Origin: Piscicola geometra
Lineage: Eukaryota > Annelida > Clitellata > Hirudinida > Piscicolidae
Length of the DNA stretch: 64,000 nt
Reading direction: 5' to 3'
Assembly (NCBI GenBank): GCA_943735955.1
Contig: OX030966.1
Coordinates: 4,890,893 to 4,954,892, forward strand
Position 1 is the stretch's first letter. Every line of letters begins with the position of its first letter. The notes below the pieces were generated by a model. The model saw only the letters and a list, made by a program, of their open reading frames with translations. It searched no databases and was not told the DNA's origin. Of this stretch, positions 18,801 through 64,000 are shown in pieces. The position numbers and the translations under genes are program-made.

Positions 18801-21800
18801 TGATCCCCAGGTGTACGATGAGTTCATTAATTTATTGTCCTTGCTCTTTCCTCTAGATGAAACCACCGAAGTCCATCACCATAAAACACCATAAAACACC
18901 ACCATAAAATCACCATAAACCACCACCACCATGGAACCACCGAAAAGCACCACCAGTGACAAAGCCACCCTTCCCACCTGGTTGTCTCGCACATCGAGGT
19001 GGGTTAAGCGGTGCAGACAGGCCCATGCAGCGGTCACCCCCGTTGGCAGCGAGAGTTTGTTGAGACGCAGGTCAAGTCGCCTTATGTAGCGCATGTTTGT
19101 TAGCGCTTCTGTGTCTGTGGTGTGGTGATGGTTTGGTCTTTGGGGTGGTGGGGGAAGGTTGGATGGGTTGGTGGTGGTGGTTTGGTCTTTGGGGTGGTGG
19201 GGCAAGGTTGGATGGGTTAGTGGGATGGCTGGGAGAGAGATGGGTTGATGGATGGTTGGGTGGTTGGTGGGGGATAGTTTAGTGGTGGGTGGTGAAGAAG
19301 TGGTTGATGATGATTATGGTAAGGCACAACGTACATTTTCATTATCACCAACACCACCAACAACACAACCCAACCCCCCACCTATAGAAGAAATAGCATT
19401 CCCGGACAAAACGAGCGAATCTAGGTCAGTGAATCGGATATCGGTCAGTAGGGCGAGGGCGGGTGGGATGGTGTCGAAGTGGTTGAAGGAGAGGATGAGG
19501 CTGCTGAGGCGGGAGAGTGACGTCATTTCGGTGGGAAGAGAGCAGAGGCGGTTGTTGTGCAGGTGGAGGCTTTGTAGTCTGTGGTGGTGGTGGGGGTTGT
19601 TGGTGGTTGGTGGTGGATGTGGTTTTGGTGGTGGTTGTGTTGGTGGTTGTGGTGTTGGTTGTGGTGTTGTTGGTGGTGGCGTTGGTGGTGGCGTTGGTGG
19701 TGGTAGTGGTCGGGTGTGGTGGTGTTGGTGGTGGTCGGGTGTGGTGGTTACGATGGGGATCGTGAAAATGCTTTGTGCAGATTGCGAAACTTTTTCTAGC
19801 CACCCAAGATCCTTCCACCTACCCACCCAAGCTCCTTCCACCTACCCACCCAAGATCCTTCCACCTAGCCACCCAAGGTCCTTCCACCTACCCACCCAAG
19901 CTCCTTCCACCTACCCACCCAAGATCCTTCCACCTAGCCACCCAAGGTCCTTCCACCTACCCACCCAAGGTCCTTCCACCTAGCCACCCAAGATCCTTCC
20001 ACCTACCCACCCAATCATTTACGCTACCATCCATCCACATTTCCAATTATTCACTCCAGCCATTCATTCATCCACACAATCCAACAAGCCCATCCACTCA
20101 CCCATTCAACCACCAACCCACTCCACCTCCCCTCTCCCCGCCATCTACCTACCCACTCAAACCCCCTTTTACCCCCCCCCCCTCCCTACTCACTGACTCA
20201 AGGCCTTAATATTGGCGGGAACAGACTCGATCTGATTGGTGGAGAGATTGAGGTCAACGAGCGATTTGATGGTGAGGATGGAGGTGGGAAAGTGTTGCAG
20301 GTAGTTGTCGGATAAGTTGAGACTCCTCAGCTGCTCGAACCTGTTGTTGTTGGGATGATGTTGTTGTTGTTGGGATGATGTTGTTGTTGTTGGGATGATG
20401 TTGTTGTTGTTGGGATGATGTTGTTGTTTTTGTTGCTGTTGGGATGTTGTTGTTGTTGATGTTGTCGGGATGTTGTTGTTGTTGGAATGTTGTTGTTGGG
20501 GTTGATTTTTTTGTTTTTTGTTGTTGGTGTTGGGGTGATATTGTTGGGTGTTGTTTAGTATTAGAGTGCTTTTATATATTTTTTATTGGACTATTGTTTT
20601 TGTTGTTTTTAATGTTTTTCTTGTGGTTTTGTTTTTGTACTGGAGTGTTGTTGTTGTTGTTGTGCTTTGTGTGTTGTTTTGGAGTGTTGCAGTTGTTTTT
20701 GTTGTGGTTGAAGTGTTTTGTTTTGTTGGGCTAGTAGTTTATTTTTGTTGTTTTTATGTATAACTTATGTACAGTATAAGCAACAAAGTACCTGCTCAAA
20801 TCGTCTAAATACCACAAATTGCTCTCAACAACATCATCATCAGCACCACTGGAGTCCTTGTAACTATTATCAGGAGCCCGATTGGCGAACCTATCAAATC
20901 TACTACTATCATCATTTCCATTCTTATTACCAGTATTTTTACTATAATAATTGTTGTTTTTGTTGTTTATGTTGTTGTTTATGTTGTTGTTGTTGTTGTT
21001 GTTGTTGTATGGTTTTTCCCTGAGTAGGTTGTGTTGCAGATTGAGTTGGAGGAGGGCCTGGTTGACGAACAGATTTTCTGGCAACAACTCCAAATGGCAA
21101 CACGACAAGTCAGCCACCGTGGGTAGCTTGTCTGTCGCCTTGTGGAGGGGGGGGGGGGTTGAGTGGGTTAGGATTCGTTGGGAGGGAGGTTAAGTGGGTT
21201 AGGGTTAGGATTCGTTAAGAGGGGTGAGTGGGTTAATGTGGATGGATGAGTGAATTGATGGAAAAAATAAAAAAATAAATTTTAAATGCTAAAAACCCTT
21301 TCGCACAAACCCCTTCCTCCTGCCTAAATCATCTTCTTCCTCCTCCCCTCATTCCCTCATTTTTTACCACCCACCATCCCCACCCCATTCCTACCATCCC
21401 CCCTATCTCAACCATTCTCTCCCCTCCACTACTCCTCAACCCCCCCCCCCCTTCCTCCCCCTCCTTCCTCCCCCTCCTTCCTCCCCCTCCCCCTTCTACC
21501 TCTTCCCTCCCCCTCTCCCTCCCCCTCCTCCCCTCTCCCTCCTCCCTCCACCATCCCCTCATCCCCACCTCCCTCTCCCCCTTCTACCTCTTCCCTCTCC
21601 CTCCCTCATCCCCCTCTCCCTCCCCCATCCCCCCCTCCCCCCCTCCCCTCCCACCTTCTTCAGACAGACATACCAGTCGATGCACTCCTGCTCCCTCCCA
21701 AACGACAGAAACATCTGCTTGTCGGTGTCCTTGGCAACCAGCTGTGACGTCATCGCCAGCATTTATGTAGCGTTTAATAGATTTATTTATTTACTAAATT

Positions 21801-23692
21801 ATTGCAATTTTGCATAAATTAAAAGCGTTTGATACAAAAAGTGATTGAGTGCAAAGGAACGCCGCAAACTGAAATGGTCACTATTATTTCAACCATTTTT
21901 TAAATTAGAAAGTTTGTAATGCATTCATACATCATTATCTAAACGGCGTATAGTGAGTATAGATTATACTGTATCATACAAGAAGACAAAATACGATCAT
22001 GAATACAATAGAAAACTAAAATAAATACAACAAAGCAGGAAAATAAACCACCTTAAGGCAATAATCATTGCTTTTATAGTTGTTGTTGTTGTTGTTGTCG
22101 TTGTTATTGTTTTTGTTGTTGTTGTTGATGTTGCATCGTTCCACGTGACCTCCAGCTAGCTGGAATATTGAAGGACTGTCTAACTTATCTTTGTCTGAAA
22201 AGATGGTTGTTGTTGTTGTTGTTGTTGTTGTTATGATTGTTAATGTATTTGCTATTGTTGTTGTTGTAGTCTTAGTTAATGTCGTTATTGTAGTAAGTTT
22301 TTTTATGCTATCACCCCCTCTCTCCCACCCTTCCCTATCACCCCCCCCCCCTCAAACTTTTGTAAAAGTGGATTCTAGTGTTGAAGACGACAGCCCATTT
22401 GGTCATCCAACTCTGGAACCTTCCCGCCTTTTTGAGTTGTACATTCGCTTGGAAGGGAGTGAGGGAGGCCTCGGTGGATTGGTGGAGGGGTTTGCCTGTG
22501 GTGGGTGCGTGGGTTGGTGGGTGGGTGGGTGGATGGGTAAGTGGATGGGTTGGTGGATGGGTTGGTGGGTGGGTGGATGGGTAGGTGGATGGGTGCGTGG
22601 GTAGGTGGATGGGTGCGTGGGTAGGTGGATGGGTGCGTGGGTGGGTGGATGGGTGGGTGAATGGGTGGGTGGATGGGTGGGTGGGTGGGTGGATGGATAG
22701 GTGGATGGGTGGGTGGGTGGGTGGATGAGTAGGTGGATGGGTGGGTAGGTGGATGGGTGGGTAGGTGGATGGGTGGGTGGATGGGTGCTTGGATGGGTGC
22801 GTGGATGGGTGCGTGCGTGGGTAGAAAGATGGATAGAGGGGGTATGAAAAAGGAACGAATTTATTGGTTGGTAAATAGATGGGGAGAGAGATAACTATGG
22901 TGCATGGATGGATGAAAATGAATAATGGTGAAAAGGGAACAGTTGTCTGCACCAGTTGAGTTGATAGTGGAAAATTCTAATGGCATTTTATTGTCCAAAA
23001 GGACTGAAAGGTGAGTAGCAAAGATGGAGGTTGGTAAGAAGGAAGAATGGCAGGAAGGATGATGGAAGGCAAGATGGATGGCAGGAAGGATGGCAGGAAG
23101 GATGGCAGGAAGGATGGTCACCTGCATGGAAGGTGATGAGGAAGGGCAGGTCCTCGTGCAAGCCCTCCTGCTGCACCCTCGCCACACTCGAGTGACCGAG
23201 CGAGATCAGGAAGTCGTTCTGGAGGCACAAGGGCTGCTCATCGGGCTCCAGTCTTCGCATGCGATCCCCGTTCAACTGCATGTGCAGTGCTGTCTCACTC
23301 ACGCCCAGCTCCTGGCAGACGACTTTCACTCTCGTCTCGATGTTGCACGCGACCAGACGAGACTTGGCGATCTTGTTCGAGTCGGGCGGGAAGACTCTGA
23401 TGAAGCCGTTGCGAGGATCAATTGAAAGCCAGTTTTTGATTTCTTCCGATGAGAAATGTTGCGAGAAATTGTCGAAGTTTGTCGTGCCGGTTTGGTTGAG
23501 GCGAATGTTTGATTGCAGGCGGTGTTCGTTGGCGTTTGCTTCTAAGACGGTGTCTCTCAAGTCCCAGACGTCTGATGCTTGTTGAGAAAAAGTTCTTCTG
23601 TCAGCCATTGTCGACCTGGTGTTCTGGTGGGAAGGACTCACTCCGTATTGGCTGCTTCCCTGGCCTAAGTGCCACCAACCATCTGCAAGCAT
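8682..23692 (-). CDS. PHLPP: PHLPP: PH-domain leucine-rich-repeat protein phosphatase
   Basis: PP2C-type phosphatase that in animals dephosphorylates the AKT/PKC hydrophobic motif. Exons: 23122-23692, 22358-22495, 22052-22194, 21655-21741, 20792-21138, 20194-20340, 19382-19578, 18978-19108, 18569-18689, 18350-18410, 17796-17891, 17355-17513, 16963-17160, 16472-16634, 16020-16150, 15691-15762, 15118-15222, 14498-14639, 14202-14257, 13380-14019, 11951-12099, 11367-11512, 10828-11164, 8682-10707. They sum to 6363 nt, 2120 aa, all phases matching. Residues about 75-190 are RA-like ([20 protein letters not shown]). PH is about 195-315. The leucine-rich repeats run to about 900 ([20 protein letters not shown]). 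PP2C is about 920-1333 ([54 protein letters not shown]). The remaining 785 residues are Asn/Gln/Pro-rich. An in-frame TAG just upstream supports the start ATG at 23692. Human PHLPP2 is about 1320 aa, so the excess is low-complexity sequence. Confidence 0.95.
9236..9425. repeat. Coding minisatellite in PHLPP tail
   Basis: An imperfect 36-bp repeat (18-bp half-units) encodes alternating PNQPPI and STQPFI blocks on the minus strand, in frame within the last PHLPP exon. Confidence 0.8.
12110..13040. repeat. GGTCAGTGG-type minisatellite, PHLPP intron 20
   Basis: More than 30 imperfect copies of 16-22-bp units built from GTGGTTGGGTCAGTGGTCGG fill most of the intron between the two PP2C exons 11951-12099 and 13380-14019. 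On the sense strand it is the C/A-rich half of the intron and runs close to the acceptor. Long Val/Gly/Trp open frames here are artefacts. Confidence 0.92.
15765..15855. repeat. (GAT)n microsatellite, PHLPP intron 15
   Basis: About 30 GAT triplets begin directly at the acceptor side of PHLPP exon 15691-15762. They read (ATC)n on the sense strand. Confidence 0.95.
19793..20012. repeat. 23-bp minisatellite, PHLPP intron 6
   Basis: About nine copies of a unit containing CCTTCCACCTACCCACCCAA lie between the LRR exons 19382-19578 and 20194-20340. Confidence 0.85.
20341..20500. repeat. TTG-rich tandem repeat, PHLPP intron 5
   Basis: Four exact copies of a 20-bp unit (TTGTTGTTGTTGGGATGATG), then degenerate copies. 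They touch the acceptor of exon 20194-20340. Confidence 0.85.
22496..22835. repeat. GGGTGGAT minisatellite, PHLPP intron 1
   Basis: Dozens of 4-bp-based GGGT/GGAT units occupy the 3' half of PHLPP intron 1. On the sense strand they are CCACCCATCC-rich up to the acceptor at 22496. The His/Pro/Thr open frame across them is not credible as protein. Confidence 0.9.
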
Positions 23693-26122
<2,430 letters not shown>

Positions 26123-27619
26123 TCAGTTTCTCTTTCCAACACCACCCCTGCAATGGTAAATGATGTACTGAGATATTTTTAGATTTAAATAAAACAATAT
26201 AATATTTGTGTTCATTTTAAATTAATAATTATATAAATGCTGAATTGATATAATTGTTAAAGTAATACGCAAAATAAAATAACATGTTTTAAATGAAGCG
26301 CTAAAAATATTATAAAATCACGTGATACAGACTTGCTGCTATTTTTAGAGTTGGCGTGTTTGATTGGTCGCTTGTGTTTGGAAGATTGTGACTTGTGCAG
26401 CTTGGCCATCTGGGTGGTGGTGATGATGATGATGGTGGTGATGATGATAATGATGATGATGGTGGTGATGATGATGGTGTTGATGATGATAGTGGTAATG
26501 AAGATGATGGGAATGATAATAAAAATAAACTTATTCATTCTTCCCACCCATTCACCAATCCCCTCCTCTACCCCACCAATTCATCAACCACCCCCCCCCC
26601 CTCCTCCCACCAACCTTATACAGACGAGACGAGCCTTGATCATCATCATCACCACTCGAGGAGTGACTCTCAGAGCTGGAGTAGTTTCCCTCACCACCAT
26701 TAGCTGTCACTGGATCATCATCAGCACCACCCATGCGTGGACGCTCATCCCCCAATTGACCTGATGATAATGATGATGATGATAGTGGTAGCGATGATGA
26801 CAGTCATAGTGATAATATATAATGGTGATGGTGTAAAGTTATATAAAATTTGAATTTGAGAGAAAAGGAAATTTATTTTTTGAACAATTTTTTTACATTT
26901 GATATATATTTGGAAAATTAAAGAAATAAATGTTTAAAATTCACTTTTATCAAATCCGTCAATTGCTCCACAAACCGCCTAAAAAATTTTGATTTTACAA
27001 AAATTAATTATTATTTATAATAATCATTATAATAATTTTTATGTTATTATTATTACAATAAAAAGAATAATTATATTATTGAACAGCAGCAGCAGCAGCG
27101 TACAGCAGCAGACGTGACAGACGACTTGGAGAAGAGTCTGTCCGCCTCTTTGAACTTCCTGTTCCTCTTGTCACCCTTGCTGTTTGTGTTCCTGTGTGTG
27201 TGTGTGCATGTGTATGTGTGTTTGTTTATGTATGTGTGTGTTAATGTATGTGTGTGTTTATGTATGTGTGTGTTAAAGTGCTGTGGATGCAATTGTGGTT
27301 AGCTTTTCCAAAGTATTTCTCCTTCCTACTTGATATTGATAAGGTAGCGATCCCATCCCCTGATGATGTTTCCATATTGTTGGGTGTCTTCCAGGTAACT
27401 GCCCTCGAATGCATATATCTGACGCTCCAGGTTCGCAAGCGTCTCCTGAGTTAAAAAAAAATAGATGAAAAAAGAGAAAATCTTCTTAATGATAGTGACA
27501 TTTTTAGAATGAATATTTTTCAAGAAAAATACGGCTATCTCGGCTCTTCTTTTGACAAGTTCGGCAATTTCTTGACGAGTGTCAGCAATTTGCGATGATT
27601 TGTTGCCTGACATTTTCAT
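26123..27619 (-). CDS. MEAF6: MEAF6 (Eaf6), subunit of MYST acetyltransferase complexes
   Basis: Small scaffold subunit of the NuA4/TIP60, HBO1 and MOZ/MORF histone acetyltransferase complexes in the nucleus. Exons in order: 27533-27619, 27330-27445, 27104-27191, 26945-26978, 26615-26760, 26333-26409, 26123-26147. They total 573 nt (190 aa), close to the human length. Diagnostic blocks are [49 protein letters not shown] and [20 protein letters not shown]. The 34-bp exon 4 is inferred from phase and from similarity to the family's short segment. A Ser/Asp-rich stretch and a Lys/Ser-rich tail follow. The last junction (AGCAA|GTCTG to TTGCAG|GGGTGG, ending VGKRN) is my best choice. Without it exon 6 would read on to a stop at 26257. 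The start could be the first ATG (MKMSG) or the second, two codons later. Confidence 0.93.
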
Positions 27620-27904
27620 TTTTGAAATTTTATAATATTTAATAGTTTTTCATTAAACTTTGTGAAATACTCGGCTTCAAACAATGAAATTTACCATTCT
27701 TAACTAGACGAGGTAGAAGCTAGAAACGTTTTGTAAAACTATTCTACATTCTTTATTAAGAGTTAAAACTCAAAAATTCTTATTCATATAAAATATTCAT
27801 ATTCATATTCAAATATATATATATAATAAAATCACTTTTTTAGGACTTAAATTCATTTTTAGCATATCGATAGAGCGCGTAAAACTTATCATTTTAGTGA
27901 CAAA
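27620..27904. promoter_or_regulatory. Shared 285-bp bidirectional promoter region, MEAF6/POLD1
   Basis: The MEAF6 start codon (27619, minus) and the POLD1 start codon (27905, plus) are only 285 bp apart and point away from each other, so both core promoters and 5' UTRs must fit here unless there are upstream non-coding exons. The region is AT-rich without a clear TATA box. The palindrome TATCGATA at 27865-27872, 33 bp before the POLD1 ATG, equals the Drosophila DNA-replication-related element bound by DREF. Confidence 0.7.
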
Positions 27905-44097
<16,193 letters not shown>

Positions 44098-45290
44098 GGA
44101 GGTGATGATGATGATACCATGAGGGGGTTGAGGAGGAGAATGATGATGATCTCATGAGGGGAGGAGGTGACGATGATAATGATATAATAAGGGGAGGGGG
44201 TGATGATATTGATGATCTCATGAGGGTGAGGGTGTGATGGTGAGGATTATAGTGTTGCAGGGTGATGATAGTAGTGAGATGGTGATTAAGACTGTTAGGT
44301 TATGATTGTTAGAATATTTTCTTTATACGACTAATGGCTAAATGACTTTAAAATAACTTTTTGTAAATCTCTATTTGAAAAACTCTGCACGATTTAAATA
44401 AATAAAAATTAAAAGTTCGTTGTCTAAAAGCTTTTCGGGCTAACAACACCCAAATATCCATTGTGTTTTTGGGGTAGGTATGAATTGAAAAGTGTAAATC
44501 CACTGAATATTAATCATTTATTAGTAGTAGGAACGACAATATGTTTGTATATGTATTTAAGCGTGTGTGAATGTTTCAACTTGTATTTCTGTGTGCGTGT
44601 GTTTGTGTGGGTGTGATTGTGTATGTGTGAGACAGGGCTAAACCAAGATTGAAGCGATTGCATTACATCATAAAGTCATTCAAAAATATCATTAAAAATA
44701 TTTAAATTCAACCATTGTTCGTACAACCATCAGCAGACGTCATTTTTAATTATCTAATTATTTAATTAATTGGAACTAATTAGGTATCAAGAGATGCTCT
44801 ATTAAGTGCACTTGCTAATTGACTTTCCAATGATCGGAAAAAGTATGTTTCAAAACTAATTAACGCTACTTTTTTTATTAATTGGAATTTTCAAATAATT
44901 AAATTATTAATTGGATAAGAAATATGAAATAGATAATTAATTAAAACAATGTAGCTAAGCCACTGCATGATTCGATGTATTGCATATTGAATGTTATATT
45001 GAAGGCTATTTTCGTATTGTCAAGGTAACAAAGATGGCGGTTGCTATGGCGACTAATAATGCCTCAATTAAAACCATTAATGACTTAATTAATTTCCAAT
45101 TAAAAGCTTTTACGACCTAATATGCATTGAAAATAGAACTACACTTCCGTGACGATAACGCTTGTGAAATAAGCCTTGCGACCAAAAACAAAAAAGGCGT
45201 CAAGTCGATTTAAGAATATACATAAAATAGGCGCCACATCATTCAAATCGCCTCCATTCAAACAACAAGAGCACAGCCCTAACAACGCCA
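44098..45290. other. Convergent 3' flanks of POLD1 and type IV collagen
   Basis: The first 170 bases are GATGAT/GAGG repeats and the rest is AT-rich. Overlapping AATAAA hexamers at 44397-44406 are the best POLD1 polyadenylation signal. TTTATT (AATAAA on the minus strand) at 44517 and 44874 could serve the collagen transcript. I see no coding segment. Confidence 0.6.
44397..44406 (+). other. Candidate POLD1 polyadenylation signal
   Basis: Two overlapping AATAAA hexamers lie 300 bp after the POLD1 stop. A GT-rich tract (about 44580-44640) follows further downstream. Confidence 0.45.
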
Positions 45291-60929
<15,639 letters not shown>

Positions 60930-60954
60930 CTGTGGTGGAAAGGTGGTGTGTGGT

Positions 60955-61620
60955 TTGTGGTAGTTGTGGTTAATACGTGGGTTGTGGTAGTTGTGGTTAA
61001 TGTGTGGGTTGTGGTTGATGTGGTGGTTGTGGTTGATGTGGTGGTTGTGGTTGATGTGGTTGTTGTGGTTGATGGAGTGGTTGTAGTTGTGGTTGATGTG
61101 GTGGTTGTGGTTGATGTGGTGGTTGTGGTTGATGTGGTGGTTGTGGTTGATGTGGTGGTTGTGGTTGATGTGGTGGTTGTGGTTGATGTGGTTGTTGTGG
61201 TTGATGGAGTGGTTGTAGTTGTGGTTGATGTGGTGGTTGTGGTTGATGTGGTGGTTGTGGTTGATGTGGTTGTTGTGGTTGATGGAGTGGTTGTAGTTGT
61301 GGTTGATGTGGTGGTTGTGGTTGATGTGGTGGTTGTGGTTGATGTGGTGGTTGTGGTTGATGTGGTGGTTGTGGTTGATGTGGTGGCTGTGGTTGTGGTT
61401 GATGTGATGGTTGTGGTTGATGTGGTGGTTGTGGTTGATGTGGTGGTTGTGGTTGATGTGGTGGTTGTGGTTGATGTGGTGGTTGTGGTTGATGTGGTGG
61501 TTGTGGTTGATGTGGTGATTGTGGTTGATGTAGTGGTTGATGTGGTGGTTGTGGTTGATGTGGTGGTTGTGGTTGATGTGCTGATTGTGGTTGATGTGGT
61601 AGTTTTGGTTGTGGTAATGT
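60955..61620. repeat. 18-bp minisatellite upstream of collagen 7S exon
   Basis: About 35 copies of GGTTGTGGTTGATGTGGT with higher-order variation: a block containing GATGGAGTGG recurs at about 130- and 70-bp spacing. It probably lies in the first large collagen intron. The Val/Asp open frame across it is an artefact. Confidence 0.95.
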
Positions 61621-64000
61621 TGCAGTGGGGATTGTGATAAGGGTTTTAAAAGTTTTTTAGAAATGTCAAATATGAAACAATTTTTAATTTTGAACTTTTT
61701 TGAAATGGATTTGTTAATTTCTGATGGAAGTTATGGCAGTGGCAGCCATTGTGGTAGTTCAATGTTTTGGTAGTGGTGGTTGTGGTGGTGGTGGAGGTGA
61801 TAAGAGTGGTAGATGCGGTAGTGGCTTCACTGGCTTCGAGTAATTCCTAAATACAAACTCGCACTGCAAGTGCATTCTACCCACACTGCACTGCCATCTC
61901 TGACATTTAACGCAATATAAACTTTTCCATATATATGCTATGAAGCCATATAAATGTAAAACCAGTATATACAATGTTTATGAATGTATGTTATATTATA
62001 TATATGTGCCAATGCATGTGGGCTTGTGTTTGTTTAAATGTATGTGCGCTTGTGTTTATTTATATGTTCGTGTGTTTGTGTCTGTGATTAGAATAAGGTT
62101 GTTATCTTCATCATGTAAAAACTCAAGGATACAGAGAAGCTGATGGGTGGAAGGAATGGAGGATGGATGGAAGAAATGGAAGATGGATAGAAGGAATTAA
62201 GGATGGTGGATGGAAGAAAAGACGGGGAGAAAGATGGAAAAGATACAAAAATATGAAAGGGGGACGAATGGGGGAAATAACATTATAAAAAGAAGAGAGG
62301 CACGACATAGGAACAATTATTCGATATTTTAATGTTTTTATTATATCATTTATCAATCTTTGTCAGATGCTTTCATTATGCCATCATCCTCTCAAATTTT
62401 TTCCAGCTCCCGTATATAGCCCCTTTCTTCTTCTATATTCTTGCATTGTAATTAACAAGGAAAATGGTTTTTTAACTTTATAAAGAAAAAAATTGTAAAT
62501 TATTTCTCTATTACGAACTCAGACTCTAATAATAATAATAATGATAAGTTTTTATTTACAAATTAATTAATATTTTAAGAACTAAACTGTCAAGTTTTTC
62601 GACACCTTACATAAAGTATTTGAGAGGCTATTCAAAGATAACGTTGAATAAATCATTTAAGCGGGTATTTGAAAATTTGAATAAATGGCAAAAACCACAT
62701 GAGTTTTGTAATCTTAATACCAATATAAACTCATTGAATTTATTTTATTAAAATAATAAATGTGATAATATTTGATAATTGTTATGATAAACCTTTAATA
62801 TGTGTTTTAGGATAGTATAACTTCATATAGTCATTTGAAAATATCACTAAGATGTTGTTTCCCATTTTTCAAAACTAACTTATTTCTTTTTATTACATTT
62901 ATTTCCACTATTTCATTATTTTCTCTTTTTCATCCTTTTTCTTTTTTTTTATTCTTTCTCCCACTCTTTCTTAAGAAAAAATAAATAATAAACTTGTGTT
63001 ATTTTCAGCATCATCATCATCAACACCTTCTCCATCTTGTAAGCCCTTCCATATGACTCAGTTTTGAATGGGCGTAGCAAAGGAAACATAAAGATACTTT
63101 AAAATATATAAACACATACAAACACACAGACACACACACAAAAATAAACACACATACACACACACACACACAAAAATAGATTAACACTTACAAAAATACA
63201 CACACATACAAATAAAAGCACAAAAAAAAACCTTGATACATTTATACAAAAATGTGTATTTGAATAAGTGAGTGTATGTAGGTAGAGAACGAAACAACTT
63301 GAAGGCATTAGGCTGTACAAATGCGAGTTTTTATGACTTAACCAAAAATCTTTCTCTAAATAAGAATGTATTTTTAGATGCAGCATTGTGAAAAATAATA
63401 TAAAAGTCTAAACTATTAAAACACTTTGTTAATGTTACAAATATATTTTCGCCTCAAAGAAGTTTCATGATATCTTAAACTTGTTGGCTGAGTGTGGTAA
63501 TGTTGGAATGTAGGCTAGTGTGGTTGAGAGGGTGAACAGGGGTGGTGACTTGATGAATTGATAAATGAATGGTGAAACATTCTAATTATAAATGATTGGT
63601 AGATTGATATAAAAATGAGTGAGTAGCATTGTGAATTGTTAAAAGTACATGCTTGTACATGATAAGTAGGCCGACAAAATGTATTGTCAGTCCCAATTAA
63701 AGCATTTAAATGAAACATTTTTTACAATTATATAACATTTATTTAAAATTACTGACATTTAAAACTCTCTTTCATGAAAAGAAGACGGCTTTAAGGTCAA
63801 TATTAGGGTTAGAGAAAGGGCAACACACAAAGCAAAAAACAACCCCATAAAATGTGTATGGGGGGTCAAAGTTGATCCCCCTTGTAACCAAATCCAACTT
63901 TTCTTTGATATCATATCAATTTTTCAAATTAAAAAACGTCTGACCCCCTCTGCTAACATTTTACAAATCCAGCTCTGAATAGAAGCTCCCTAGCCTGTCC
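61621..64000. other. AT-rich DNA upstream of the collagen exons seen
   Basis: No recognised gene. It holds GGATGGAAGAAATGG-type repeats at 62130-62230 and a CA-rich tract at 63110-63210. The collagen signal-peptide exon and promoter should be here or beyond the window; no convincing leader with a phase-0 donor was found. Confidence 0.55.

Noticed and set aside
22338..22952. 204-codon His/Pro/Thr frame
   Set aside because: Only its last 46 codons (22358-22495) are the PH-domain exon; the rest is the CCATCCACCC repeat of intron 1.
61759..61974. 71-codon minus-strand frame with a hydrophobic start as the missing collagen signal peptide
   Set aside because: It lacks a normal leader cleavage context and a clean phase-0 donor to the 7S exon, so it was not assigned.

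Overview
This window is animal nuclear DNA. Its genes are interrupted by many short GT-AG introns, and their encoded proteins are metazoan: a type IV collagen, a PHLPP phosphatase, a copine, MEAF6, DCAF6 and the DNA polymerase delta catalytic subunit. Residue identity to vertebrate proteins is high, but the AT-rich spacers, the abundant intronic mini- and microsatellites and the in-frame Asn/Gln runs suggest an invertebrate bilaterian. A lophotrochozoan such as an annelid is my guess, not something the sequence proves. All exon models come from reading both strands; nearly all splice phases were checked and the totals divide by three.

Layout. (1) 1-426, + strand: the last two exons of a DCAF6-like WD40 protein. 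(2) 1692-7963, - strand: a 15-exon copine with a long Pro/Gln tail. (3) 8682-23692, - strand: a 24-exon PHLPP homologue (RA-like, PH, leucine-rich repeats, PP2C, very long Asn/Gln tail). (4) 26123-27619, - strand: MEAF6 in 7 exons. (5) 27905-44097, + strand: POLD1 in 29 exons (1105 aa), divergent from MEAF6 across a 285-bp shared promoter region. (6) 45291-60929, - strand: a type IV collagen chain from the 7S region to the NC1 domain (39 exons seen; the signal-peptide exon was not found). It is convergent with POLD1. (7) 60930-64000: satellite repeats and AT-rich DNA with no recognised gene.

Two transposons sit in POLD1 introns. One is a 5'-truncated LINE with reverse transcriptase and RNase H (about 32266-34970, - strand). 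The other is a decayed hAT element (36842-38358) with terminal inverted repeats and a perfect 8-bp target-site duplication.

The most unusual structural signal is in the introns. Many start G/T-rich and end C/A-rich on the sense strand, so the two ends of one intron, or the sequences flanking one exon, are complementary. Most long open frames in the window are read-throughs of simple repeats and are not annotated as genes. The genes do not form one pathway: MEAF6 (chromatin acetylation) and POLD1 (replication) share a promoter region, and the others look like ordinary neighbours.
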